The notes under the pieces: model-generated
Databases searched by the model: none
What the model saw: the letters and a program-made list of their open reading frames with translations, nothing else
Told to the model about the DNA's origin: nothing
Assembly (NCBI GenBank): GCA_018136815.1
Contig: CM030941.1
Location: 3,020,984 to 3,084,983, forward strand
Direction: 5' to 3'
From: Isochrysis galbana
Lineage: Eukaryota; Haptophyta; Isochrysidales; Isochrysidaceae
Length of the DNA: 64,000 nt
Made by a program: the position numbers and the translations under genes
Shown here: positions 9,901 to 22,462 of the stretch, piece by piece
How positions within the stretch are numbered: the stretch's first letter is position 1
Layout of the letters: each line of letters starts with the position of its first letter

Positions 9901-12900
9901 AGGCGATGCAACCGCGCATCAATGTCACCGGTTCCGGCGGCCGGGTTGAGCGCGCCCACCATTTGGGTGTTGATAATGACCTTGGGCATCTTTTTTGATG
10001 CGTCGTGCACCTCTCCGTAGGTTTTGAGTTGGCGTAATAAAGCTAGAGCCGACGAGCAGCCGAATAAGTCAAGGGCACCCATGTTGAGGTCTTCTATATA
10101 GTACACATGGCACTTGCCGTCGGACGGACCGTAATCAGTTGGGCCGGCCTTCTTCTCGAGGGATAACTCAAGCCATCGCCGGAGGGACGTGGCATCGGAT
10201 AGATGGCATAGCCGCGTGTTCGAGCTGGCCCAAGCACCCGCAGGTAGTGTGCGCAGTAGCGAGGTTGCCAAGGCGTGCTTGCCGCAGCCGAGGCCACCAA
10301 CCAAGAGTGACGCCCGCCCCTGCAGTAGGAGTTCCTTGACCCAGAACGTTGTCGAGGCGGTCTCTCCGGTCGGCACGACAACGGAGGCTACAGCCGTAAT
10401 AGAGGGATCAAAATCGATTGCGGAAACCTTGTTGTTCCACGAAACAAAATCTTGCTTTCTACGATCAACGTAGAAGTCGAAGACTGTGCCACCCACTGGA
10501 AATTTGACGGCCGGCCACGTGTCGATCCACCATCGAGAGAAGTTGTGCCGGAAGTCGACTCCGCCGTCGACACCTAGCGAGGCACCGCATGCCCACACAG
10601 TGGCAAACACGAAGTACAGCTCGAAGAAGGAGGCGCCCTTAGTCCCCACATTCTCCGGCACTAGCAGGCTGTCCAGAAGCGTGCACAGCGTCTCGGTGAT
10701 CATGAAAGGCGTGACGGGTACCGTGGTCTTGTAGTTGTGCGCGAGCTCCGCGAACGTCGATGGAAGGTACTTCTCAAAAAGCTCGTTCAGCTTTGTTGCA
10801 CGTGACACGCGCACCTGCCGTGACATTGTAGAAGGCTCACGTTCTGCGCGCCGCGCCACCCATGAGCGCACAAAGTTCTTCCACTGCCCCTGATCGGCAA
10901 TGTAAAGCACGCCAACGCGCGAGACGATCCCAGGAGAGGCGTGCTGCAAGCCGCTCGCCTCTATGAGCACGCTGGCCTTCAATGGGAGCCGAAGGCGCTC
11001 GCCAGAATCAAGAGCAAGCTCACGCGTGTCGTCCAGAAGCGATGTCATGCCTTCGAGCCATAAGTCGTCGACATGCCCATCGAGCACAAGCCATTTTTGC
11101 ACCGCGGCATTGGCAGCGCCCTCGTCAATGAGCTCGCGAAGCACGCGAGGCAGGACGCCCTCGCACCACTCGCGCGACGAGGACTCAACGTAGCCGTAGA
11201 GCTCACGCAAAGTGAGAGCCTTGGGGTCGTAGGCACGATTGACCACGGGCTTTTCGCTGCCGTTCCATGTGGCTGCAAGCGTCCTCCAGGCGGCGGATTT
11301 GTTGGTGCCCGGGGGGCCAACCACCAACACGCAGTGGCGAGCTCCGAGCAAGTCATGCAGGTCAGTCACATTTTGCACGAAGTATTCTTGGGGCTGTAGG
11401 TGCATGGCACGCGCTGCCGTCGTGATGGCCGCCTCGAACTTGGCGTTCTTGCGGCGCGGCATTGCGTTGAAGGTGTCGGGAAAGAGGTCCGCTAGCAAGC
11501 CCATGAACGTGAGGAGGTCCTCGTTGACAATGCTCGGCAGGTGCGTGTCGCGCAGAGTGCGCATCAGAACGCCCGCCTCAGGCTGCGAGGGCTCCGCCCG
11601 CCGTGCACGGCCGGCCAATATGAGAGCATTCTTGATCGAGCGAAGGCGCCAATCATAGTGTGGCTGCTTGGAGGCTAGAGAGCCGAGAAACTCGTAAAAC
11701 TTGAGCACTTTGCCTCCCAGCTCTCTGGATTTTACGAAGCCGGCGGTCACAAGCGTCACGTCCACAATGACGCCTAAGTTTGGTATCATCATCGCCACCG
11801 GGCGGAACAGGGCCCGCATCGACTCGGGCATCTCGGATCGCCCGGCGGGCGCGGCGGTGTTGAGTGTGAAGAACGGCACTCCTGCCTCCGCGTGCAGCGG
11901 GTGCTCATCGCCGTTCAGCAAAAAGATCGCCGAGCGTGCGCGCGACGCATCCAGGACTGCCTTGATCTGAGCCGACACCACAGAGAGCACTGCCTCCGGC
12001 AGCCGAGACACTTCCATGAAACACCCCCACGCGCCCGCCGTCGCGAGACCAGTGAGAAAGGAGCCCACTGTGAACGCGTCCATCTCAGGACCACAGCACA
12101 AGACGCGGTGGGGGCGACCGACAAGATAGGCGAATTCTTGGCACGTCTCTGATTTGCCAGTTCCCGAAGGGCCTGCATGAGCCACGCCGAGCGAAAGACG
12201 ACTTGCGTACGCTGCGGCCAAGAAAACACGCTCCGTCAGCGGCGTGATGACTATCCGAGAACCGTTGCCGAGATACTCAAAAGAGTAGTCGAAGTGGGCG
12301 TCACCGACATGCACGGAGGCTGCGGACGACTCGTCGTTATCGCCAGCGCGCCGCCAATGGGCACGCACCTGAGAATGCCAACGGAAGCACAATCTGCTAG
12401 TGGCGCCTTCTTGGAGGAGAAAAACCGCCACATCTCGGCCGTGCATCGCATGAGTGATGATCCCAGCGAGGGTTTGTCTACGAAGCGTGTCAAGCTCGCC
12501 CTGCAGGGGCTTCGTGAGGGTGGCGAGAGCCTCGACTTGCCCTTGCGCAGTGTCGAAGACAGCCCGGCGGGAACCGCTCTCGGCTTCATCAAGTGCATGC
12601 TCCATCTTTTCCGTCCAGTCCACTCGCCACGCGAGCATAGCCAGCTGCATCGGGTGCTCAAAGAACCAGTCGTGCGGTCGCCGGCCCAAGGCAGCGTCAC
12701 GCACAGCAAGCTCGCCCTGGGCCGTGAGCTCGGCGCGGATGGCGCTCATCAACCTGGTTAGGTACTCTTCCACCTTTCCCGCTAGTCTCACTGGGGCGGT
12801 GCGGTTGAAGCACACTTTCTCGCCGTGAGTGGATATTATGCAGTTGACGGTGTCCGCTCGCGCACCATCGAGCCGAAGCTCTGCAATGCCTTCGCACAGC

Positions 12901-15900
12901 GAGTTGATATGGCGTGCCACGACCCAAGGCTGGCGGGTGTGTGAAACGAGGTCCAGCAACTCCCGCGCGGGCATGAAGTAAAATCGAGGGAATGCGCGAC
13001 GCTTCGAGTCTAGGAAGGCACCGAGGGCGGCATCACAACTGTCGAGGCTCTCACGGATCATCGCAAGGCGCTCGCGCAACCCCGGAACGGAGCAAGCCTG
13101 CACCGCATTGCGCGTCGCGTAGACTTCGCTTGCAGTCATGCGGAAGAGCTGGTCGGCCACCGCAAACTTGTAGGTGGCATCAGGCAACTCCTCCTTGACC
13201 TCTTCAGAGCTGACGTACCGCTTCTCGAGGGCAGCCCACTGGTGCTGGACCGCGGTGAGCTGCGCAACCACTTCCGACACGTCGCGCAACGCCGTAGACC
13301 ATTTGGTCACATCAATGCGGAACGTGTCCAGATACTTCGAGCCCATCATCGCTTGGACGAGCAAGGAGATCTCATCTAGCGCTTCCGCATCCTCTTCCTT
13401 GAAGCGCATTAGCATCACGTCACCGCCATTGTACGGCTGGAAGTCGAACTCGATCTGCGCCCATGTACCCGCAAGCTTTGCGATGGTCGTCTCCATAGAG
13501 TGTTCCTTCAGCGCACGATCGACCACCGCGCCGACCACCTCCACATGCTTGTGCAATTGCAAAGCGAGCAGGTCTTGCAAGACCATGGCGTCGGACATTT
13601 CGAAGTGGGAGGCCGTGGCCTCCATCAGCTGCTCCCAGTGCCGCGGCCTCATGCACGGCGACTTGAGGTCCGACACGCACGGCAAGGCAGCGCTAAAGTC
13701 GGACATGGCCTGCTCAAGCCCAGCGTAGATTGGCAGCTTCTTGGCTTGTGACGGTATGGAGCGCAGCACGCGCATTAGCGCTTGCATCTCGGCCTCGGCT
13801 GCGGCAGTGTCGAAGTCGCCCCACGCCGTCGCCTCGAAGGCATCGATCTGGGCGCGCACCACGAAGCATAGGTCCCAAAGCTGCTTCAGGTACACCAGGT
13901 CGGTGCGGCAGGCGTCCGCCACGTCGTCGATGACCTCCATGATCTCGGGGAAGTCAAAGAGCTCGGTCAGCTCGCGGAGCTCGCGCGCACCCCGCTCGTT
14001 CGCGCAATGCTCCGCATTCAGCCTATCGAGTGCCTCGTACGGATTGCGCGAGGCATAGTCATACCTGAGCACGGGCTCCGCCAGAAGGCGTTCGCGGAAG
14101 GCCTCGACGCTTTGTTCGAAGGCTTTGACCTGCGAGGTCGGGAGGAAGGACAAGCGGCCACAGGATGTGAGAGGGGTGAGGTTGGGCGGTAACTTAAGTG
14201 CTGCCGCGATGCCCAATAGCGCGCTGGCCATGGGAGCGCTTCAAGACGTCAATCAGGAGAGCCGGAGCACGGGGGCTAGCCGGTTTGCGGCCCGCACCTC
14301 GTCGGCGATCCGATTGGTCTCGCGCTCCATTGGCCCCTTGATCATGCGCCGGACCGTGACGAGCCTCCGCTTCGCGTCCGCCCACGTCTCAGCGACTTGG
14401 TGCAGCCCAACCCGCATCTCTCCCAGTTCCTCACCTCCGACCTCGCGTTGTAGTAGGGCGAGCGTCTCGACTAGGACATCGATCTCATACTCCGTCTCGA
14501 CGGACCGATTACGCACCTCCGAGACGCAGCCCATCACCATGCGCAGCTGGGCGAAGTCGCCCTCAACCAGCGTCGTCTCCATGCCGGCCGATACCTCGGT
14601 GACATGCCGGCTGAGGCGCGCGACACGCTCCTTAGCATTCGCAAGCACTGTGGCAAACAGCCCGTCCTCGTCTGCCTCGATTTCACGCAAATCGAGTATC
14701 TGCACGAGGTCGAGCATCCCTGAGTCACCCACGCTGATTCTCACTAGCTTGCTGCCCACAAAGACGCCCCGCCAGTGACGGCTCGGCCCCACCTGTCCGA
14801 ACTGCTTGGGCAATGTTGCGCCTGCATACAATCGAGACCACGTCTTCATGTTCATGTCGAGTCGGTATAGATCGTCGTATGCCTCGCTGTGTGGCCCCTC
14901 GCCGCCGTAGACGTAGAGTCGGCGGTCGACAACGGTGGCTGCGAAATTGCACCGCGCGCTCGGCACGTCGCTGGGCGAGGCACGCGCCCGGACGCCCGGG
15001 ACGGACCAGTCGCGTACAAAGCGCTCGTCGTTGACCATGCGGCCGATGAGCCTTTCAGGAAGCCCAAGGCGCTGCACGGCTTGCTTGAGTTGCGACTCAC
15101 TCTGCTCTTTGGCCTCCAGCGGCGTCGCCACGGCGGCAGCTTGCGACCAACGGCGCGCCGAGTAGTCGAGCTGCCAGACCTCGGTTGGCTTGGGTCGCGG
15201 GGGCCTCCGCTTTCGCTTCCGCGCCACGGCCGCCCCAGGCGCATCCGCGCCTTCATCTTCGGCCGCATAATAGGCCGCCTCGTCCTCGGCAAGTTCCGCC
15301 TCCCGCGCGTCCACCGTGGCCGTCGCCGCGGCCCGCAACGCTGCCTCGTCGACATCGACTTCCCAGGCGTGGCCCTCAGCCACAGCGTCACCTGCCACCA
15401 CCACTTCCTCTGCCATTGACTCCGCACCCTCCACGAGCGCCGCACTCGCGCCGTCCGCTGGCATCTCGCTGTGCGCGCTCTCGCTACCATCCAATTGCCC
15501 CTCCTCGTCCTCTGAGGCTGAATCCAGTAGGAGTAGCTCAGGCACGGCGAAGGTGGCGTCAGTGTCACCGATTATGGCGTCCTCTGGTGTCACGTAGATG
15601 ATGGAGCAATCGGCCGAGGTCCACATACGGATGCGGTCCTTTGCAGCTGGCGGCGCGCCCGCGACAGCGACATGGAGCCAACTCTCCTGTACTGTCATGG
15701 CGAAGGGAGAGCCACGGATGGGCTCAGGCTCCTCGTCGTGTGGCGCCTCAGGACCGTCGCCAACGCACACGGAGGCCGAGTAGCTGCCTACCAGCGGGGC
15801 GTGGTACGACATACGATATGTCCCGTTGCCCATGTCCTCAACGGCCACCCGCCCGTTTCGGCTTGAAAGGAAGACGCCCTCTGGGCCATGCACATCTACG

Positions 15901-17932
15901 AGTACCTCGTCGCCGCCCGTCTTGCGGTTGTCGCCACGCGAGTCCTTGGTTTGCAGGAAGAAGTCGAGCCGCTTCCCCGCCTGCGCGACAGGCAATGTCG
16001 CCGTACCCATAGCGATCGTGTTTGAGGCGACAGTGTTGACGAAGAAGTTGAAGTAGATCATGTTGGGCGTGAACTCACCGTCGTCAAAGGCAATGCGTAC
16101 CACAACCTCACCGGGGCCACGCGCCTCGAAGCAGGGTGAGACGCACTCAACCAGCGTGGGCGAGACAAGTCGGCCATCCACCACGACGCCGTCGTTGCCC
16201 GCACGCGCGTCATAGAACTGGACAAGCACCGCATCGGCCTTGCATGGAAAGCCGGACCCGTGGACAGAGACACATGAGCCACCGGTAATCCGGCCGCGCG
16301 ACGGCTTGAGCGCCGACACTGTGTAGGGGGGCCCGATGGAGCGCGCCACGTTGAGAGCCCACAGGTCGTCGAGCCACCCTTCCGCCCAGCCACCAAATAC
16401 GAGTAGGCTGCACTCGCATGCCTCATAACCAAAGCCGCAGTCCTCGCGCGGCGGAGGCGTCGCACCCGAGATGTGAGGCGAGGACCACACCATGCGCCGA
16501 ACGTCGAGCACGTGAACCGCGTTCGAGTAGCTGAATTCGGCATTCTGGCCGCCAAAGACGAAGAGCTTGTGCGAGTCAGTAGAGGCCACCGTCATTGCCA
16601 CATGATTCCAAAGCGTCGACGGCAGCAATGGCCACCGCACGGAGGAGCCCTCCCCGTCGCGGTACCCCGATGGCGTCTTCCACTCCTGTGCCGCCAGGTC
16701 AAGAACATGCACATCCTCGAAATGGCCTGAGAAGCCGCGCGTTGCAGTGCCGCGTCCGCCCGCGAGCAGCAGCAGCTTACCCGCCACGCTTACAGTGTGG
16801 TCGGCCCGTGGCCTTGGCGGCGGCCCACGTATCCGCTCGATCCTCGACCAGCTCCACGAGTCGAGGTCAAGTGCATGCACATCCATGGAAAAGTCGCACG
16901 CCGACCCATGCCCACCTGTGTGCGTGCGAGTAGTGGAGTTTGAGTCGGCGCTTGGCAGCGGGCGCATGGTGTGCTCAGACTCACCGTACCCACCAATGAT
17001 GAACACCTTCTTCTCGGCGTGCCCATCCGAGCCCTCGTCGAACTCGACCAGATTAGCAGTGTGGTGCGAGCGCGGGTGAGGCGGCGTGCCAGCGATCTGC
17101 GCACGCCTCCACTTGCGCTCTCTAATGGAGAAGAGGTGGGCGTCGTTGTAGCGCTTTCCGCGACATAAGCCACCAAAGACGAAGATAATGTCATTGTCTG
17201 GCAGCAGCGTCGCCGTATGCCGCCATCGCGGCGAGGGTGGTGCGCCCACCTCCTCGAGCCGTTCCCACCGGTAGCCCTCAGCAATGTGAAGCAGGTAGGT
17301 GTCGCCGTACACATCAGGCTGCGAGCCATCTGTACCGCATCCACCAAAGAGGACGGCGTGCTCGCGGCGGACGACGAGCGAATGACCCGAACGGGGGGAG
17401 GGAGGCTCACCATGGCTGCTCAGTCGGCGCCACCAGATCTGCGTGGCGAGGGGGGGAGGGAGAGAAACGGAGAGAGAGATGGGCGGTCAAGAAAAGGGAA
17501 GGGGGGGGGGGCATGGCGAGGCGGAAGGGAGGGGGGGAAAGGAAATAGGATGTGTGGTGGGTGGGCCGGCGAACAGGCAGTCAAGGGAGAGGGGAAGGGA
17601 GGCAGGAAGGGAGGACGAAGGGAAGGGAGACGAGGGGAGAGAGAGAGGGAGAGGGAGGTAGGGAGGGGGAGAGAGAGAGAGAGGAGAGAGAGAGTTGCGG
17701 CGGACGTAGTCTGGCGTTGTGTGTTGGGGTGTGTGTGTGTGCGCGCGCGCGTGTGTGGTGTCGGTTGCCGGCGGCAGCAGCCGNNNNNNNNNNNNNNNNN
17801 NNNNNNNNNNNNNNNNNNNNNNNNNNNNNNNNNNNNNNNNNNNNNNNNNNNNNNNNNNNNNNNNNNNNNNNNNNNNNNNNNNNTAGAGAGCAGGAGCCAG
17901 AGGCTCACCTCCATCTCCGTCCCTTCCCCCAT
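3942..17932 (-). CDS. Outer-arm dynein alpha heavy chain (Kelch/Ig-filamin N-terminus), three exons
   Basis: This is the flagellar motor heavy chain of the outer dynein arm, with ATPase-driven microtubule sliding. Proposed exons are 17932-17909, 17438-14298 and 14129-3942. Both introns are phase 0: GAG|GTGAGC...CACGCAG across the 100-N gap, and GAG|GTGCGG...CCTCGCAG (168 nt). The joined protein is about 4450 aa. Exon 2 carries Kelch blades (repeated GG, PPPR and W motifs, about residues 10-360), an IPT/TIG fold, a filamin-type Ig repeat, an acidic Ala/Glu insertion ending RKRKRR, and further Kelch blades. This is the hallmark N-terminus of the Chlamydomonas ODA11-type alpha chain. Exon 3 carries the DHC tail/linker, AAA1 P-loop GPSGTGKSE (about 1708), AAA2 GPPGTNKS (about 1993), AAA3 GGLGCGKHA (about 2333), AAA4 GVGGSGKQS (about 2678), the coiled-coil stalk with microtubule-binding tip (about 2900-3200), AAA5-6 and the C-terminal domain ending in CPVYSSSLRG. 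Oddities: AAA1 Walker B reads GCFMEVSRL, without the usual Asp, and the AAA2 and AAA3 P-loops are altered. The identity is secure; the tiny first exon is an inference. Confidence 0.9.
17784..17883. other. Assembly gap (100 N)
   Basis: Exactly 100 N, flanked by (GT)n/(GC)n sequence and purine tracts. It falls inside the proposed first intron of the dynein gene, so the intron's true length is unknown. Confidence 0.95.
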
Positions 17933-17939
17933 CGTCCGC

Positions 17940-18900
<961 letters not shown>

Positions 18901-19384
18901 TGTTGGCGGTCCAATAGACTATGCCATATGCCAGGGGGCATTAGGGCTTAGGGCTATAGGGTTTGGGTTTGGGGGCTGTCACAGCAAACCACCACCATGA
19001 TGCAACCACACCCTATGGAGCTAGGGCGCTAGGACTGTTCAGAGATATCAAACTGCTAGGAGTGTGGAGATCCTAGATGTTAAACACAGGAACAGTGTGT
19101 TTCTACGGAAGTCAAAAACAGTGTTTTTCACCGTGTTTCTAGGAGACCCCCATGTCCGGAACAGAGGGTTGCGCGCTGCGCGCGCGCGGTGAGTGAGCGT
19201 GCGAGCGAGGCCATAGCCATAGCATAATCAATCCCGCCACCTGATTGTTGATTGTGATTGCCTGGCCTCCCACCTGCACCACTACACCACTAGCTACCAC
19301 CACCTACCACCTACCACCTAGTTGGATGCAAGACGTCCAATCATCAATCACAATCATGCTTGACAGTTACAATCACAATTACAC
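18901..19384. other. No gene; fragment of a short repeat
   Basis: No coding signal. The stretch at 19080-19145 (AAACACAGGAACAGTGT followed by AAAACAGTGTTTTTCACCG) resembles the reverse complement of one end of the 21842-22042 element. TTAGGG- and TTTGGG-like words at 18940-18975 are too few to be a telomere tract. Confidence 0.45.
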
Positions 19385-19901
19385 ACTAATCTTATGATTG
19401 GTCGCCATGGAGGGGGGCCTCGCGCCCCCCCCACTCTCTCGACTCCCCTCATGGGGGGCGAGAACCATCCACCCCCCTGCGCTGCCTCTTGGCATGTAGG
19501 GGGGACTCACCCAGCCTGCCCAGACTCTCCCTGAGAGTCGGGCACAGATCGCACGCCCTGGCCCGCGTTGGCCTGCTTCTCGCTCTGACCAACCCCTCCT
19601 CCCCCTGGGCCCCCCTGATTAGGAGCCCCCAGCCAGCTCCTGCCGACCGGCAGGGGCTCGAGAGCCAGCGAGGGAGAGGCAGGAGGGGCCAGGGCCATGC
19701 CCCAGCCTCACCTGCCCCCTGAGCTGTGCTCCCAGGCCCCTGCAGGCCTCCTGGGGACCTGAAGAGGGGCCGCAGGCGCGCGCCATGGGCCAGAGCCGCA
19801 GGGAAGAGAGGAGGAAGAGGGAAGAGGGAGGGGAGGGGGGAGTGGCAGCTCTCCCCTCCGGCGTTTACGTGTCTTCTCGCCCCGTTTGGGTAAGAGAAGA
19901 C
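19385..19901 (+). repeat. Interspersed repeat family B, copy B1
   Basis: Nearly identical by eye to 54558-55081 over its full length of about 520 bp. It begins with the hairpin ACTAATC-TTAT-GATTGGT, then CGCCATGGAGGGGGG, and ends TCTTCTCGCCCCGTTTGGGTAAGAGAAGA. Several blocks are shared with family A (AGCGAGGGAGAGGCAGG, GCCCCAGCCTCACCTG), so A and B are related subfamilies. No protein domain. Confidence 0.8.
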
Positions 19902-19902
19902 G

Positions 19903-20401
19903 GGGGCACCAGAACCAGGAGGGAAGGCTTATGCACGGCCAGGTGGAGTAGGGGGACGTCGTTGAAGCGTGCGTTGGGATCTGCGCCGTGCGAGAGGAAG
20001 AGGCGGAGCATGGGGAGCGACATGATGAGGGAGATGGCCACGAGTGGGGTACCGTTCTTGTGGGCGTTCGGGTCGGCGCGATGCTGGAGTAGGGCCTTTG
20101 TTGTCTTCACATTCCTGGACATCACGGCCAGCTGTAGGGGCCCTCCGAGGTTGGGGTCTGCCTGGGCCCTGAGCAGACTCTTGACGCAGCTCACGTGACC
20201 GCCCTGGCACGCGTACATCAGGGCGGTGGTGCCCCTTTCGTCTGCCTCGTCGAGGCCGTCTTTTTGGGCCTTGGTCAGCCGCTCTATGACGGAGGCACTC
20301 CCCATGAGCGCGGCGGCCATGAGCGGGGTGAGCTTGGTGTCGGGGTTCGCATAGGTCTGATGCGACAGCAGATCGACTGTTTCGAGGTCGCGCTTGGTCA
20401 T
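19903..20401 (-). pseudogene. Ankyrin-repeat gene fragment trapped between repeats
   Basis: Reading from ATG 20401 there are about four ankyrin repeats: TPLMAAALMGSASVIERLT, TTALMYACQGGHVSCVKSLL, GPLQLAVMSRNVKTTKALL and PLVAISLIMSLPMLRLFL, followed by SHGADPNARFNDVPLLHLAV. After this the frame loses the ankyrin pattern and runs into family B repeat B1, where it stops at 19865. Its 5' end lies 10 bp from the hairpin of family A repeat A2. The repeats therefore bound it on both sides and both gene ends look missing. Ankyrin repeats bind proteins; no partner can be inferred. It is probably debris of a larger gene, but a short expressed protein cannot be excluded. Confidence 0.6.
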
Positions 20402-20411
20402 GCGGACAAGC

Positions 20412-21061
20412 AACTAAGTTTATACTTAGCTCGCCCATGGGGGGGCACGAGCCCCCCCCTCTCTCCACTCCTCCCCTGCCATGGGGGAGGAACCACCCAT
20501 CCTCCTGGCACGCCTGATGGCTTGCCAGGAGGCCACTGCCCTGCTGACCCTCTCTCCCACTGACAGGCTCGCCTGATTCGCCCATCCTGGCCCGGCGTGG
20601 CCAGCCCATTGCTCCAACCCCTCCTCCCCCCCTGTTCGACAGGCAGACAGGTGCAGCGTGGGGGCCCCTGAGGCTCAGGAGCGCCAGCGAGGGAGAGGCA
20701 GGGGAGGCCAGGGCCCAGCCCCAGCCTCCTCTGCCCCCTGAACTGGCCTCCATGAGCCTCCAGGGTCGCCAATGGGCAGCTCCAGGCCTGCCGCAGGCGC
20801 GCCATCGCGCGTGCCGCATGAGAGGGGAGAGAGCGCGCGGAGAAGGGGGTGGGCGGAGCGGAGCTCCGCCCACCGAAAAGTAGGTAAGTCCCGCACCTGT
20901 TTACGGGATAAGTCGGGACTGAGGTCGCCGCCCACTCGGAGACGCAGGAGGAAGAGAGGGAACAGATCACCGGGGGGAGGCGCGGGCCACCGGACCATAT
21001 CTAAGCCCTTCACCCCAATCCCCCTAGTAGTGCACGGGGGGAGCCGCCTGATGGCGGGCTT
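20412..21061 (+). repeat. Interspersed repeat family A, copy A2 (full-length form)
   Basis: It starts with the hairpin AACTAAGT-TTAT-ACTTAG and CTCGCCCATGGGGGGGCA. It runs through the central GC-rich body, the dyad AGTCCCGCACCTGTTTACGG continuing to GATAAGTCGGGACT, and CCACCGGACCATATCTAAGC, and ends GTGCACGGGGGGAGCCGCCT. It matches 62252-62862 with roughly 90% identity by eye. Open frames of about 200 codons on the reverse strand appear in both copies, but they are GC-driven and show no domain. Confidence 0.8.
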
Positions 21062-21067
21062 CGCGGC

Positions 21068-21414
21068 TTGAGCGACCCATCGAGGTGGCACCTGATCTGG
21101 CTCGGCCCTCCAGTGAAGTACAGGCCACAGAAGAGGCACTGCTTCTTCTTCACGGAGTGCGAGCGACCGGCTACCTCATCGACTGTCGACCATTCCAGCT
21201 GGGTGCCCTCAAGGCTCGCGATACGCGCGCGGCCCCATGCGATCAGCGCGCCTGCCTCTCCCTCTCCCAGCGCGCCATCGCCAGTGCTGCCACTGCCTCC
21301 ATCCATGATGCTGCCACTGCCCTGAGCCCAGACTGCCAGCGAGAGCGAGCGAGCAGCACCCCCCGGGCAGCGGCGACGCACCCCGCGTCGCGACGGCACA
21401 TATACAGACTTCAT
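21068..21414 (-). pseudogene. BED zinc-finger fragment, hAT-transposase-like
   Basis: From ATG 21414 the frame reads a Gly/Ala-rich leader, then VDEVAGRSHSVKKKQCLFCG, then LYFTGGPSQIRCHLDGS. This is the C-x2-C ... GG ... H pattern of BED fingers as found at the N-terminus of hAT-family transposases and derived host proteins. The second zinc half and everything after it are replaced by repeat A2, which begins within about 10 bp after KP. Only the finger start remains. It is probably a broken transposase or a BED-containing host gene; the fragment alone cannot decide. Confidence 0.45.
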
Positions 21415-21429
21415 AAAAAGTAAAAAAAT

Positions 21430-21841
21430 CGAAAGTAAAGAGCCTCTAGAGTGAGTTTTGTTTTCCCACCTCAGAGCTGATAACTGATATCAGTGATTTG
21501 GCAAAACAGAGCTGTTACTGACACTGTAAGCTTATAACAGTACTGATGAGACATCTTTGCCCTGCGCTCGCTCGCTCCGCTCGCTACGCACCCTGCGGGC
21601 GCTCTGTATTTGGCGACCCGTCAATACAGGGGGCCTCCAAAATACAGTGAAATACATATGTGTTTGGCCTCCGGCCAAATACGGTAAATACGTATGTCCC
21701 ATCTAGGGCCGAGAAGCCACCGCCTCTCTTTCTCTCTCTCTTCTCTCTTCTCGATCCCCGTCGACGAGCGAGCCGCCACGAGGCGACGGAACCACACAAC
21801 CACACGAATCCCTCGACAACTCTACGTTTATGAACCCTACA
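21430..21841. other. No gene; end of a dispersed short element
   Basis: 21590-21705 contains TTTGGCCTCCGGCCAAATAC and ends GTCCCATCTAGG. Both are also found in the MITE at 33782-33970, so this is probably a degenerate relative. A small dyad (CTGATAACTGATATCAGT) lies near 21477. Nothing coding. Confidence 0.4.
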
Positions 21842-22042
21842 TGTGAAACACAGTCAAACTTAGAAGTAAAACAGAAAACAGCAAAAACAGTGTACAGTAT
21901 TTTTTTTGCTGTCGAAAAAAAACAAAGAAAAAGAAAAACTGTGTAAAAATCAGATGTGCGCGGGGGGGGGGCACCCAAAATAAAACGGCGAAAAACATGT
22001 GTTTTGGGCCTCCGAAAAAAAACACTGTTCCTGTGTTTCACA
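21842..22042. mobile_element. MITE-like element with 12-bp terminal inverted repeats
   Basis: TGTGAAACACAG at 21842-21853 is exactly inverted at 22031-22042. The 201-bp interior is AT-rich relative to its surroundings and non-coding. I could not find a clear target-site duplication. The sequence at 19080-19145 looks like part of a relative. Confidence 0.5.
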
Positions 22043-22462
22043 TATTTATGTAGGCCATGAACTATGAACTATGAATACTTTACTCTCCCAGCTCCTCAGA
22101 AGAACAAAAGAACGGACCCTTTTTCTATTAGAGCATCCCATGACTCCTACCAATCAATCCCTTCGCGAGCCCCCGCCGCCGAGGAGGCCGACGAGCGGAG
22201 AGAGAGGCGCTCCCTCCCCGAGAGTGCCCGCTCCCCACATCACATCACGTTGTTTATCCTCTTCAAGGTCGACGTTTACTCTATACTCGGAGGGCCGTCT
22301 CCAAGCTGTCTCTGGAGGACTTAACGAATTCTCCTCTGCGCTCGAGCTCAGTTCTTCCGAATGTGGGTCGTTTTATTCTGTTACCAAGGGCCTTATCCCA
22401 GGTGAAGCTCGTCCCGCTCGCGAAACCCTCTCTTCCACACCTCCCCCGCCCCGCCCCCCACA

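Noticed and set aside
4052-14192. Many open frames of 60-220 codons antisense to, or in other frames of, the dynein gene
   Set aside because: They are shadows of a high-GC coding region. None has a recognisable domain and all lie within the motor exon.
18935-18975. Telomere-like TTAGGG/TTTGGG words
   Set aside because: Only a few imperfect, irregular repeats; not a telomeric tract.
20398-21139. Reverse-strand frames of 150-310 codons through repeat A2, with a matching one in copy A6
   Set aside because: Openness is expected at this GC content. The residues show no domain, the frames start in different places in the two copies, and copies A1 and A4 do not keep them.
21540-21560. CTGATGAG resembling a hammerhead ribozyme core
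   Set aside because: No matching GAAA segment or closing stems follow at the required distance.
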